Shown in pieces: positions 45,257 to 54,369 of a stretch of DNA of 64,000 nt. The stretch covers positions 62,001-126,000 of the forward strand of contig JAADHV010000001.1 in NCBI GenBank assembly GCA_013151635.1. The letters run 5' to 3'. This stretch comes from Deltaproteobacteria bacterium (GTDB taxonomy: Bacteria > Desulfobacterota > Desulfobacteria > Desulfobacterales > Desulfobacteraceae). The number at the start of each line of letters is the position of its first letter. Positions within the stretch are counted from its first letter, which is position 1. Below the pieces are notes generated by a model. The model ran no database searches and had not been told where the DNA came from. It worked only from the letters and a program-made list of their open reading frames with translations. A program made the translations under genes and the position numbers.

Positions 45257-46378
45257 ATGAGAAAAAATCTTGTGCTTGTAGGTGGTGGTCATGCACACAT
45301 GATGACCCTTGAAAGCATCAGCCGGTTTATTGAAAAAGGGATAAAAGTTACAGTGATAGGCCCAAGTTTTTACCACTACTACTCCGGTATGGGCCCAGGG
45401 ATGCTGGGCGGGACATACACCCCGTCCGATATCCGGTTTGAAACAAAAAAGGTGGTCCAAAAACAGGGGGGCGTTTTTGTAAAGGATAAAGTTGTCCGGG
45501 TTGATCCTGATAAAAAAGAAGTTCATACCGGGACCGGGCATGCATTTTCCTATGATGTGCTTTCCTTTAATGCAGGCAGCTATGTTCCAATGCATAAATC
45601 CCATAAGGAAAGTGATAACATCTATTCGGTCAAACCCATTGAAAAGCTTATGGAAGCTGCGGATAAACTCAAAGCCCTGTTTGCAGAAAAGAAGATCATT
45701 GTAAGCATAGTAGGCGGTGGCCCTTCATCTGCAGAGGTAGCAGGAAATGTGTGGCAGTTGGCAAGAAAAGTGAATCGCCATATGCCTGGCATTTATATCT
45801 TTGCAGGAGTAAAATTCATGGCAAGATTTCCAGAGTCTGTAAGAACACGGGTTATTCTTTGTCTTCGCAAAAGAGGTATTCAAATTTTTGAAACAGGCTA
45901 TGTGAAAAATATTTTGCCCGATGAAATCTGCCTTGAGTCAGGTGAAACATTTTCAACAGATTTTATTTTCATGGCCCTGGGAGTCAAACCCTCCCCCATC
46001 TTTGAAGAATCAGGCCTTCCTGTCGGCCCTGATAAAGGGCTTTTAGTAAACAAATACCTGCAGTCGGTAAAATATCCTGAAATATTCGGCGGCGGTGATT
46101 GTATCTATTTTAAGGACCAGCCCCTGGACAAGGTCGGGGTGTATGCTGTCCGGGAAAATCCTGTTTTATTGCATAACCTTATGGCAAGCCTTGAAGGCGG
46201 CAGTCTTGATGTGTTTGATCCCGGGCCTGAATATCTTTTGATTTTCAACGTGGGTGGCAGCCATGGCGTATTAAAGAAAAAAGGACTGGTGTTTGGCGGC
46301 AGGCTGGCTTTTATGATTAAAGACCATATCGACCGCAAATTCATGAAAAAATTCCAGGCCTTTGAAAAAGTGTTATAG
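45257..46378 (+). CDS. FAD-dependent NAD(P)/quinone-type oxidoreductase, GGGHAH subfamily
   Basis: A 373-residue two-dinucleotide-binding flavoprotein related to NDH-2 and sulfide:quinone oxidoreductase. FAD motif VGGGHAH is at residues 8-14 and the NAD motif VGGGPSSAEVAG near 152. FGGGDCIYF near 280 binds FAD. The GGGHAH variant is the one found fused to, or next to, selenophosphate synthase SelD in many genomes. Here it lies 14 bases after a selenocysteine protein. Both facts point to selenium or sulfur redox chemistry. It has a good ribosome-binding site, AAAGGGAGA. Confidence 0.82.
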   Translation: MRKNLVLVGGGHAHMMTLESISRFIEKGIKVTVIGPSFYHYYSGMGPGMLGGTYTPSDIRFETKKVVQKQGGVFVKDKVVRVDPDKKEVHTGTGHAFSYDVLSFNAGSYVPMHKSHKESDNIYSVKPIEKLMEAADKLKALFAEKKIIVSIVGGGPSSAEVAGNVWQLARKVNRHMPGIYIFAGVKFMARFPESVRTRVILCLRKRGIQIFETGYVKNILPDEICLESGETFSTDFIFMALGVKPSPIFEESGLPVGPDKGLLVNKYLQSVKYPEIFGGGDCIYFKDQPLDKVGVYAVRENPVLLHNLMASLEGGSLDVFDPGPEYLLIFNVGGSHGVLKKKGLVFGGRLAFMIKDHIDRKFMKKFQAFEKVL

Positions 46379-46420
46379 GTATTTTTAAATGCATCAAATT
46401 CTTGAAAAGGAAAAACTTGA

Positions 46421-48565
46421 ATGAAAAAAAGTCCGGGAATGAAAATTGTTCTGCTGTTTATTATCGCAGGTTTGATCTGGATATTTTTTTTGTTTGACCT
46501 GGATCAGTATTTTTCCCTTGCCAACCTTAAAAATGAACTTGCTGCCTTTAAAGATTATTATGGGCAGCATAAGGCTTTGACCATGGTGATCTACATGGCC
46601 GCCTATATTCTCATGGCAGCATTGTCCCTGCCTGGTGCAGTCATTATGACGCTGGCAGGCGGCGCCTTGTTCGGGATTTTTTACGGGACCATTCTTGTTT
46701 CCTTTGCAAGCACCATAGGGGCAACATTGGCATTTCTTTTTTCCCGGTATATGTTCAGGGACTGGGTCCAGAATAAGTTTTCTTCAAAGCTTGCGGCTAT
46801 AAATAAGGGGATAGAAAAAGAAGGTGGATTTTATCTTTTTACCCTTAGGCTTGTGCCAATATTTCCTTTTTTTGTGATTAACCTTGTCATGGGCGTAACC
46901 ACAATTCCTATTGCTGTCTATTATATTGTGAGCCAGATAGGAATGCTGCCCGCGACCATTGTATTCATCAATGCGGGAACCCAGCTTGCAAAAATAGAAT
47001 CCCCCGGCGGGATTTTATCTTTTAATATTCTTTTGTCTTTTGTCCTGTTGGGTATTTTTCCATTCATCGCCAAGCGCTTCACGGAATATGCAGGACAGCA
47101 AAAAGTGTTTTCTAAATTTTCAAAGCCCGGATCTTATGATTATAACCTTGTGGTCATCGGCGCCGGGTCCGCAGGTCTTGTGGCGTCCTATATTGCAGCG
47201 GCTGTCAAGGCAAAAGTGGCTTTGATTGAAGAACACAGGATGGGGGGGGACTGCCTTAATACCGGTTGCGTACCAAGCAAAGCGCTTATTGCCAGCGCCA
47301 AGCTTCTTTCATATGCCGGAAGAGCAAAGGAATACGGGTTTGACAGAGTCTCAATTGATTTTGATTTTGCAAAGGTCATGGATCGGATTCAATCCGTTAT
47401 TAAAAAGGTTGCTCCCCATGACTCGGTTGAGCGGTACCAGGGGTTGGGCGTGGATTGTATCCAGGGCAGGGCAAAAATTTTATCCCCTTTTAAAGTCAGG
47501 GTTAATGATAAAATCTTAACCACAAAAAATATCATTGTGGCAACTGGTGCAGATCCTATGGTGCCTGGTCTGCCTGGGCTGGAGAAAATAAATTATTTTA
47601 CATCGGATAATATCTGGGATATGAGAACACAGCCAAAACGTATGGTGGTGCTGGGTGCCGGACCCATAGGGTGTGAACTGGCACAGGGTTTTTCAAGGCT
47701 GGGATCAAAAATAATCCTTGTCCAGCGGGGTTCTTTGATAATGAAAAAAGAAGATCCTGATGCATCTAAAATAATTCTTGAAAAGTTCCGGGCGGAAGGC
47801 ATTGAAGTTTTGTTAAATCATTCAGCTAAAGCATTTGAAGTTTCGGGAAAAGAAAAGCAATTGATTTGTGATCATGAGGGTGAAAAGGTCAGGATAGAAT
47901 TTGATGAAATTTTGATTGCTCTTGGCAGAGTCCCGAATGTTGCTGGCTTTGGCCTCGAAGAACTGGGCGTTGAGCTTTCCGGGAACAAGTATATTGAAAC
48001 CAATGAATTTTTACAAACCAATTTTCCCAATATCTATTGCAGCGGGGATGTCCATGGCAGGTTCCAGTTCACCCATACGGCCGCACATGAATCATGGTAT
48101 TCGGCTGTAAACGCATTGTTTGGCGGATTCAAGAAATTCAGGGTTGATTATGGCACCATACCATGGGCCACCTATACCGATCCTGAAGTTGCAAGGGTAG
48201 GGTTAAATGAGACAGATGCAAAATTTGCAGGTATTGATTATGAAATGGTCAAGTATGGCATTGATGATCTGGACAGGGCTATCGCAGACTCGGAAGACCA
48301 TGGATTTGTAAAGGTTCTGACCGTACCGGGAAAAGATAAAATATTGGGTGTTACCATTGTGGGGAATCACGCGGCTGATGTGATTGCGGAATTTGTCCTT
48401 GCGATGAAGCATGGAATAGGGTTGAATAAAATTCTTGGCACCATCCATATTTATCCGACAATGGCTGAGGCCAATAAGTACGCAGCAGGCTTGTGGAAGA
48501 AAAATCATGCACCTCAAAAACTGCTTGCATGGGTTAAAAAATATCATACCTGGATGCGGAAATAA
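46421..48565 (+). CDS. Fusion of TVP38/DedA-like membrane domain with MerA-like flavin disulfide reductase
   Basis: A 714-residue fusion. Residues 1-220 are membrane-bound with SNARE-associated/TVP38 features (AALSLPGAVIMTLAGGALFG, RLVPIFPFFVINLVMG). From about residue 238 a pyridine nucleotide-disulfide oxidoreductase follows: FAD motif VIGAGSAGL, redox-active CLNTGC near 277, NAD motif VLGAGPIGCELA and C-terminal dimerisation domain with TVVGNHAADVIAEF. The C-terminal HxxxE-type motif HIYPTMAEA is as in mercuric reductase and lipoamide dehydrogenase. It may reduce a metal, disulfide or chalcogenide at the membrane. It completes the redox cluster begun at 44226. Confidence 0.88.
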   Translation: MKKSPGMKIVLLFIIAGLIWIFFLFDLDQYFSLANLKNELAAFKDYYGQHKALTMVIYMAAYILMAALSLPGAVIMTLAGGALFGIFYGTILVSFASTIGATLAFLFSRYMFRDWVQNKFSSKLAAINKGIEKEGGFYLFTLRLVPIFPFFVINLVMGVTTIPIAVYYIVSQIGMLPATIVFINAGTQLAKIESPGGILSFNILLSFVLLGIFPFIAKRFTEYAGQQKVFSKFSKPGSYDYNLVVIGAGSAGLVASYIAAAVKAKVALIEEHRMGGDCLNTGCVPSKALIASAKLLSYAGRAKEYGFDRVSIDFDFAKVMDRIQSVIKKVAPHDSVERYQGLGVDCIQGRAKILSPFKVRVNDKILTTKNIIVATGADPMVPGLPGLEKINYFTSDNIWDMRTQPKRMVVLGAGPIGCELAQGFSRLGSKIILVQRGSLIMKKEDPDASKIILEKFRAEGIEVLLNHSAKAFEVSGKEKQLICDHEGEKVRIEFDEILIALGRVPNVAGFGLEELGVELSGNKYIETNEFLQTNFPNIYCSGDVHGRFQFTHTAAHESWYSAVNALFGGFKKFRVDYGTIPWATYTDPEVARVGLNETDAKFAGIDYEMVKYGIDDLDRAIADSEDHGFVKVLTVPGKDKILGVTIVGNHAADVIAEFVLAMKHGIGLNKILGTIHIYPTMAEANKYAAGLWKKNHAPQKLLAWVKKYHTWMRK

Positions 48566-48764
48566 AAAAATTTGGAAGATTTTAAATAAACCATATTAAA
48601 GTGAGACGTTTGTGTCTTGCTCACTGTGTCTCGGTTCTTGTATTAATTCATTTGTATCCTTTATATTTCTATTCCCATTGAGCCCTTTTGGCAAATAAGG
48701 CCATACAGGCACGCAATTTGCTTTATTAGAAATTGGGTTTAATTCAAAATAACCGGAGGTAAAT

Positions 48765-49118
48765 ATGAGTCTTAAGGATATAAAAAAAAATTTTGACCTG
48801 GTGAATTCCGTAGACTGGGAAATGACGCCGGAAGAAGCCATTGCGCTTCACCTTGAATGGGGGCCTTTAAGGTCTCAGGCATATTATAATTCAAGGGATA
48901 ATGATAACGAAACCGTGTATTTTGTCATTAACACATGGAAAAGGCCGCCTATATTAACCCTGGTCAGGAGAAGGGGATTTGATTCCGAGGACCTGGGAAA
49001 TTTCAGGCTTCCTTTAAACCTTGAAAAAGAGTTTATGAAAGGGATCGGTCAATACAAGGGTGTTTATGCGGTTGAAGGAGAAGTAAGGGACTGGCTAAAA
49101 AAGGAACTTGAAGTTTAA
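48765..49118 (+). CDS. DVU0772-family protein of unknown function
   Basis: A 117-residue soluble protein with the segments VDWEMTPEEAIALHLEWG, YYFVINTW-like VYFVINTWKRPP and KGVYAVEGEVRDWLKKEL. I recognise the pattern of the DVU0772 family, which is found mainly in sulfate-reducing deltaproteobacteria and has no known function. RBS CGGAGG precedes the ATG. It is transcribed alone and ends at a strong bidirectional terminator. It supports the sulfate-reducer assignment of the window. Confidence 0.75.
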   Translation: MSLKDIKKNFDLVNSVDWEMTPEEAIALHLEWGPLRSQAYYNSRDNDNETVYFVINTWKRPPILTLVRRRGFDSEDLGNFRLPLNLEKEFMKGIGQYKGVYAVEGEVRDWLKKELEV

Positions 49119-49135
49119 GCCTGGGCCTGTAAGAC

Positions 49136-49180
49136 CCGGGGCAAAAATAAACCCGTGAAGAATTTTTGCCCCGGATATTT
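49136..49180. terminator. Bidirectional terminator between the DVU0772-type gene and proC
   Basis: CCGGGGCAAAAAT / ATTTTTGCCCCGG is a perfect 13-bp stem (49136-49148 and 49162-49174) with a 13-base loop and a T run on the plus side. It separates two converging genes. Confidence 0.88.
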
Positions 49181-49181
49181 T

Positions 49182-50039
49182 TTAAATTCCTTTTTTATTA
49201 TTCTCTATAAAATTTTTTACCATCATGTCTCCCAGCTCTTTTGAGCGTTTTGTGGCTGATTCAACAGTATTGATCATGGTTGTTCTAAGCCCCCCCTGCT
49301 CAAGAGTGTGGATGCCTGCAATGGCTGTCCCGCCAGGGGATGCCACCCTGTCCTTTAGCTGGCCCGGGTGTTCTTTTGATTCAAGCAATAGTTTTGCCGC
49401 CCCGAGAACGGTCTGTGTGGATAAAAACAGGGAGTCTTTTCTGGATAATCCCATTTTAACACCAGCATCTGCCATAGCATCAACAATGATAAAGATATAG
49501 GCAGGGCCGCTTCCGCTTAAACCTGTAAACGCATCCATAAGAACATTTTCCTGGATAAAGACAGTCTGACCCACTGAATCAAAAATAGCCCTTGCAAGCG
49601 ATACATCCTCTTTGGAAGCGAATTCACCAGCCGCAATGGCAGTTGCGCTTTCCTTTACAAATGCGCAGATATTAGGCATAGCCCTGATAAGCCGGAGTTC
49701 CTTGTGAAGCCCCGCTGCGATGGCGGCCAGCGGGACACCTGCTGCTATTGAAATGACCAGTTTTGACTGATCAAGAGCGAATGCTGTTTCTTTTAAGACT
49801 GATCCCAGGATCTGGGGTTTTGTGGCATATATGACAATTTCAGATTTTCTGGCAACTTCAATATTGTCTGTTGTTGTTGAGACTTTATATTTGTTTTGAA
49901 TTTTGTCTAAAAGGTCCCGGGCAATATCCGAACAGATTATATTTTCAGGTTTTGCAGCTTTGGAAAGAACCAAACCGCTGATCAATGCTTCACCCATATT
50001 TCCGCTTCCAATAAATCCTATCTTTTTTTCTTGTAGCAT
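49182..50039 (-). CDS. proC: Pyrroline-5-carboxylate reductase
   Basis: A 285-residue enzyme for the last step of proline synthesis. The Rossmann motif IGFIGSGNMGEAL starts at residue 8. The C-terminal dimerisation domain has the family signature around LSGSGPAY and the block KDRVASPGGTAIAGI, then HTLEQGG. Length is normal. It is a single-gene unit facing the terminator at 49136. The 200 bases upstream, between proC and the TIGR02757 gene, show no further gene. Confidence 0.95.
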   Translation of the reverse strand: MLQEKKIGFIGSGNMGEALISGLVLSKAAKPENIICSDIARDLLDKIQNKYKVSTTTDNIEVARKSEIVIYATKPQILGSVLKETAFALDQSKLVISIAAGVPLAAIAAGLHKELRLIRAMPNICAFVKESATAIAAGEFASKEDVSLARAIFDSVGQTVFIQENVLMDAFTGLSGSGPAYIFIIVDAMADAGVKMGLSRKDSLFLSTQTVLGAAKLLLESKEHPGQLKDRVASPGGTAIAGIHTLEQGGLRTTMINTVESATKRSKELGDMMVKNFIENNKKGI

Positions 50040-50240
50040 ATCCGGTTGTACTCCTTAATAATATTAATTAAAGCAAAAATTTATATTAGGACGTTCAAAT
50101 TAATATAGTCAAGATAAATAAATATCATGTTTTTAAAAGAATTTTGTTATGGGCGTCCTGTCCTGGCCCTGAATTTGCTTGTGCCTATCACAGGATAAAA
50201 CTAAGCTGGTATTTGCAACCAGGATGCCAGGGGGCTAATT

Positions 50241-51023
50241 ATGAGTTTGAAAAACAAGCTGGAATATATCTATTCAAAGTATAATAAAAGGGAATATGTG
50301 GATCCAGACCCACTTTTGTTCCTGTATGATTATCCTGAAAAGAAAAACCGGGAGATTGCAGGGCTTATTGCAGCCTGCTTTGCCTATGGGAGAGTTGACC
50401 AGATCATGAAAACCGTGGGCCATATACTTGAAAAGCTTTGTCCGTCCCCTTATGAGTACCTCTTGGGCGTGGCAGAGAAGGAAATTGCAAATGATTTTAA
50501 AGGGTTTCGATACAGGTTTGCAAGTGAGTCCCACCTTGTCAATTTTTTATGGGGCATAAAGAATGTCTTAAATGAGTTTGAATCCCTTGAAAACTGTTTT
50601 TATTCAGGACACTCACCAGTCAATGAGACAGTTTTGCCGGGGCTTGTCTTTTTTTCTGGAAAGATTAATAAAAATAAAAAAATCGGCCATCTTATGGCTG
50701 ACCCTGAAAAGAAAAGTGCCTGCAAAAGAAGTTTGTTGTTTCTACGCTGGATGGTAAGAAAGGATTTAGTTGATCCGGGAGGTTGGAAAAAGATAAGTCC
50801 TTCACAATTGATTGTCCCTATAGATACGCATATGTATAAGACAGGTAGGATGCTTGAGTTTACCAGGAGAAAAAGTCCGGATATGAAGACAGCCCTTGAA
50901 ATTACCCGGGGGTTTAGAAAAATTTTAAGCTGCGATCCGGTTAAATATGATTTTAGCCTGACCCGGTTTGGTATCAGGAAAGGATTAAACATGGATCATT
51001 TAAAAGATTTTATTTTAGGCTGA
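50241..51023 (+). CDS. TIGR02757 family protein
   Basis: A 260-residue protein of the TIGR02757/DUF2400 family, with YVDPDPLLFLYDYP near residue 20, AACFAYGRVDQIMKT near 45 and the RWMVRKDLVDPGGW block near 170. The last third includes VPIDTHMYKTGR and KYDFSLTRFGIRKG. These resemble helix-hairpin-helix DNA glycosylase folds (a D near the end, after the HhH-like region), but no function is established. The gene is apparently monocistronic. The 198 bases after it carry a small GC hairpin near 51068-51084 and the nifU promoter. Confidence 0.85.
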   Translation: MSLKNKLEYIYSKYNKREYVDPDPLLFLYDYPEKKNREIAGLIAACFAYGRVDQIMKTVGHILEKLCPSPYEYLLGVAEKEIANDFKGFRYRFASESHLVNFLWGIKNVLNEFESLENCFYSGHSPVNETVLPGLVFFSGKINKNKKIGHLMADPEKKSACKRSLLFLRWMVRKDLVDPGGWKKISPSQLIVPIDTHMYKTGRMLEFTRRKSPDMKTALEITRGFRKILSCDPVKYDFSLTRFGIRKGLNMDHLKDFILG

Positions 51024-51133
51024 AAAATGAGGCAAAAGAAAAGTGCTATGTAGAGGTGAAAAATTGAGAAGAGCCGTGAAAAGCGGCTTGGGAACGCCAG
51101 CCGGCATACTTTATAAAAAAGGAACCAGGTTTA

Positions 51134-51161
51134 TTGACATTCTACCACTTTGTAGTATCTT
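51134..51161 (+). promoter_or_regulatory. Promoter of the nifU-nifS-hdrCB genes with internal inverted repeat
   Basis: TTGACA (51134-51139) and TATCTT (51156-51161) are 16 bases apart, about 60 bases before nifU. The spacer contains CTAC-N6-GTAG (51142-51155), which could be a repressor site, for example for an Rrf2-type Fe-S or cysteine sensor. Confidence 0.5.
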
Positions 51162-51221
51162 AAACAAAGATATTTGAATAACGAGTTCAATCCTGTGGAG
51201 ATTTGATTAAGGAGAAGTTAT

Positions 51222-51785
51222 ATGTGGGATTATACAGATCAGGTTAAAGATCATTTTTTAAACCCGAGAAATGTGGGTGAGCTGGAGGGTGCCAATGCCA
51301 TTGGCGAAACAGGTTCTTTAAATTGTGGGGATGCATTAAAATTATATTTAAAAGTCAATGAGAATGAAAGAATTATGGATGCAACCTTTATGACCTTTGG
51401 ATGCGCAAGTGCTGTGGCATCTTCATCAGCCTTGACTGAGATAATTAAGGGAATGACCCTTGATGAGGCTGCAAAAATAACCAATGATGATATTTCAGAT
51501 TATTTGGGAGGACTGCCAAAAGCCAAAATGCATTGTTCGGTCATGGGACAGTCTGCTTTAAAAAAAGCCATTGCAAATTACAGGGGGGTTCAGATTCTTG
51601 AAAAACCAGGTGAGCTGGTTTGTGAATGTTTTGAAGTTACCGACCTTGAAATTATTGAAGCGGTAAAGGCAAACGGCCTTGAAACAACCGAGGATGTGAC
51701 AGACTACCTGAAAGCCGGCGGCGGATGCGGCCAGTGCCTGGACAGGATAGAAGAAGTGATTGAATCTGTTAGAGCCAAAGGATAA
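51222..51785 (+). CDS. nifU: NifU-like Fe-S scaffold (IscU domain plus BFD-like [2Fe-2S] domain)
   Basis: A 187-residue scaffold protein. Residues 1-125 form the IscU domain, with three conserved Cys in NCGD, FGCAS and MHCSV. Residues 130-187 form a bacterioferritin-associated-ferredoxin-like domain with CECF and GGCGQC, which binds a stable [2Fe-2S] cluster. The C-terminal Nfu domain of full NifU is missing, a form known in anaerobes. It builds Fe-S clusters with the NifS desulfurase encoded four bases downstream. The many Fe-S proteins in this window would need it. Confidence 0.9.
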   Translation: MWDYTDQVKDHFLNPRNVGELEGANAIGETGSLNCGDALKLYLKVNENERIMDATFMTFGCASAVASSSALTEIIKGMTLDEAAKITNDDISDYLGGLPKAKMHCSVMGQSALKKAIANYRGVQILEKPGELVCECFEVTDLEIIEAVKANGLETTEDVTDYLKAGGGCGQCLDRIEEVIESVRAKG

Positions 51786-51789
51786 TTGA

Positions 51790-52962
51790 ATGAAAATTGT
51801 ATATACGGATAACAATGCAACAACAAAAGTCGCAGATGAAGTCATAGAAGAGATGTTGCCTTATCTGGGCGAATTATATGGTAACCCTTCTTCCATGCAT
51901 ACCTTTGGCGACAAGGTGAACAAAAAGTTAAAACAGGCAAGGCTCAGGGTTGCGGGTTTGATAAATGCCGATCCCGGGGAGATTATTTTTACCAGTTGTG
52001 GAACAGAGAGTGATAATGCAGCTATTTATTCTGCTATTAATGCCTATCCTGAAAAAAAGCATATCATTACCTCCAGGGTTGAGCATCCGGCCATTAATAA
52101 TCTTTATCAACACCTTCAGGGAGAAAAAGGGTATGATGTTACATTTGTGCCGGTGGATAAAAAAGGGTTGTTAGATCTTGACCTTTTATACGACAGCATG
52201 TCTGATAACACGGCCATTGTATCAATAATGTGGGCCAATAATGAAACAGGTGTAATTTTCCCCATTGAGGAAATTTTCAAAAAAGCAAATGAAAAGGGAA
52301 TTTTATTCCATACGGATGCTGTCCAGGCAACCGGTAAGATTCCCATAGATGTTAAAAAAACAAAAGTGGATATGCTGTCTTTTTCCGGGCATAAAATTCA
52401 TGCCCCAAAGGGTATTGGTGTCCTTTATGTGAAAAAGGGGTTCAAGTTTTCATCCTTCCTGGTTGGAGGACACCAGGAGGAAGGGCGCCGGGGCGGCACG
52501 GAAAATACCGCATCCATTATAGGGCTTGGAAAGGCCTGTGAGCTTGCAAAAGAAAATTTACCTGTTATGAATACCAAGGTCAGGGAACTTCGGGACTATC
52601 TTCAGGCCCGGCTCCTTGAAAAAATCCCTGGTTCTTCTGTCAACGGAGCGCTTGATGCACGGCTTCCGAACACTTTATCGATAGGATTTGACGCAGTGGA
52701 GGGAGAATCCATACTTCTTTTGCTGGACCGTGAGGGGATCTGTGCTTCTTCAGGGTCTGCGTGTACATCAGGGTCTCTTGATCCTTCCCATGTGCTCATG
52801 GCTATGGAAGTTCCTTTTAAGTCAGCCCATGGTTCCATTCGATTCTCGTTATCCCATTATAATACAAAAGAAGAAATGGATCATATCGTGTCCACCCTTG
52901 TTCCTGCGATTCAAAAATTAAGAGACATGTCGCCCTTCTGGAAGGACGGGGAAATGATATGA
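51790..52962 (+). CDS. nifS: Cysteine desulfurase, NifS type
   Basis: A 390-residue PLP enzyme that takes sulfur from cysteine. The start YTDNNATTKV, the His-rich active site SRVEHPAI, the PLP Lys in FSGHKIHAPKG (near residue 200) and the catalytic loop Cys in SSGSACTSGS (near 325) are all in place. The loop is of the group I NifS/IscS kind. It can also deliver selenium from selenocysteine in some organisms. It overlaps the next gene by four bases. Confidence 0.93.
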   Translation: MKIVYTDNNATTKVADEVIEEMLPYLGELYGNPSSMHTFGDKVNKKLKQARLRVAGLINADPGEIIFTSCGTESDNAAIYSAINAYPEKKHIITSRVEHPAINNLYQHLQGEKGYDVTFVPVDKKGLLDLDLLYDSMSDNTAIVSIMWANNETGVIFPIEEIFKKANEKGILFHTDAVQATGKIPIDVKKTKVDMLSFSGHKIHAPKGIGVLYVKKGFKFSSFLVGGHQEEGRRGGTENTASIIGLGKACELAKENLPVMNTKVRELRDYLQARLLEKIPGSSVNGALDARLPNTLSIGFDAVEGESILLLLDREGICASSGSACTSGSLDPSHVLMAMEVPFKSAHGSIRFSLSHYNTKEEMDHIVSTLVPAIQKLRDMSPFWKDGEMI

Positions 52963-53495
52963 TAAATCTGGATGGAGACCACCAGGCCTTTGCCGAGGAA
53001 ATCAAGGTACGATCAGGTATCAATTTTAACACCTGCCTGCAATGCAGATCCTGTACAAACGGCTGCCCCTTTTTAGAGGGAATGGATTATGCGCCCAATG
53101 CTGTCATTCGCCTTGTCCAGCTCGGGCTGGAAGATCAGGTTCTGCAATGCTCTGCTATATGGGTGTGTGTAGGGTGCAATACATGTTGCAGTTTTTGCCC
53201 CATGGCAATTGATATTCCTGCGGTGATGGATAGCCTTCGTCATAAAGCCCTTGAAAAAGGGATTAAAATACCAGAGTCTGATATTTTAAGTTTTCATACA
53301 GAAGTATTGAATACGGTAAAAAAATACGGCAGGACCCATAAGCTTGAGATCATGATGCGGTATAAACTTAAGACAATGGATCTTCTAAGCGACATGGGAG
53401 TGGGCCTTAAAATGTTGAAAAAAAGAAAATTGGATTTAACACCATCAAAGATTCAGGATAAAAAAGCCATTGAAAAAATTTTCAGAGAAAAATGA
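52959..53495 (+). CDS. hdrC: Heterodisulfide reductase subunit C-like iron-sulfur protein
   Basis: A 178-residue protein with two [4Fe-4S] motifs of the HdrC type, CLQCRSCTNGCPF near residue 27 and CVGCNTCCSFCP near 70. An alpha-helical tail follows. HdrC passes electrons to the HdrB catalytic clusters. No HdrA or hydrogenase/formate dehydrogenase genes are nearby, so the electron partner is open. The start overlaps the nifS stop, which suggests co-translation. Confidence 0.88.
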   Translation: MINLDGDHQAFAEEIKVRSGINFNTCLQCRSCTNGCPFLEGMDYAPNAVIRLVQLGLEDQVLQCSAIWVCVGCNTCCSFCPMAIDIPAVMDSLRHKALEKGIKIPESDILSFHTEVLNTVKKYGRTHKLEIMMRYKLKTMDLLSDMGVGLKMLKKRKLDLTPSKIQDKKAIEKIFREK

Positions 53496-54366
53496 AGCCA
53501 GCCGCCGGCCGGAAAGATTGAAATTCTCTTTTTTCCCTGGGTGTTCGCTTAAAACATCCGGGCATGAGAATACCCTGTCCCTTTTAAAGTTTTGCGATCG
53601 TGTAAATGTTGAGCTTATTGAGCTTGAAGACTGGAATTGCTGTGGATCATCATCTGCCCACAGCGTTGATCATGCCGTGGCAAAAATGCTTTCCATGAGA
53701 AACATTTCCCTTGCGCCAAAGGGTATCCCGCTGATGATTGCCTGCCCAAGCTGCCTTATACGGATAAAATCCATGTATTTAAAGCTTAAAAAAGATAATG
53801 CGTTAAAGTGTGAATATGAAGAACTATGGGGAAAACCCTTTGATGAAGATCTTGAAATCATTCATTTTTTTGAGATTCTTAACAGGGTTCGCCTTGAAGA
53901 TCATATTGACCATCCAAAAGAAAAATTAAAAAAACTGAAGATTGCGCCCTATTATGGCTGCATGCTTTCCATGCCGCCGGATTTAAGATTTGAAAAAAGC
54001 TATTACGGAATAATTGAAAAGACCCTTGGAAAGCTTGGAGCTGATCCTATCTTTTTTGGGTATGGAGCAAGGTGCTGCGGGACTTACCTGTCTGTTGCAA
54101 AACCAAAAATTGCCCAGAAGGTTGTGAACGAGATCGTATTAAAAGCAATGGAAGCAGGAGCGGAGTGCATAGTAACCGCCTGTTCCATGTGTCATCTCAA
54201 CCTTGAAATCAGGTGCTCACTTGAAAACCCCATTCCGATCCTTCATTTTTCCGAGCTGCTTTCAATGGCCTTGGGGGCCGGGGATAAGAAGAAATGGTTC
54301 CCGCGGCACCTGATTGATCCTGTCCCTCTTTTGGAAAAAAGAGGTTTGTTAACACTTTTAAACTAG
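53470..54366 (+). CDS. hdrB: Heterodisulfide reductase subunit B-like protein
   Basis: A protein of about 298 residues with two CCG domains. The first reads NCCGSS and, some 38 residues later, CPSC. The second reads RCCGT and then CSMC. These hold the non-cubane [4Fe-4S] clusters that reduce disulfides in HdrB. An early PGCS motif is also conserved. There is no ATG: TTG 53470 overlaps hdrC by 26 bases, and a second TTG at 53518 (LKFSFFPGCS) matches the family start better. In sulfate reducers HdrBC-like pairs handle thiol/disulfide electron transfer. Placement after nifS is unusual. Confidence 0.87.
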   Translation: MKKFSEKNEASRRPERLKFSFFPGCSLKTSGHENTLSLLKFCDRVNVELIELEDWNCCGSSSAHSVDHAVAKMLSMRNISLAPKGIPLMIACPSCLIRIKSMYLKLKKDNALKCEYEELWGKPFDEDLEIIHFFEILNRVRLEDHIDHPKEKLKKLKIAPYYGCMLSMPPDLRFEKSYYGIIEKTLGKLGADPIFFGYGARCCGTYLSVAKPKIAQKVVNEIVLKAMEAGAECIVTACSMCHLNLEIRCSLENPIPILHFSELLSMALGAGDKKKWFPRHLIDPVPLLEKRGLLTLLN

Positions 54367-54369
54367 GGT

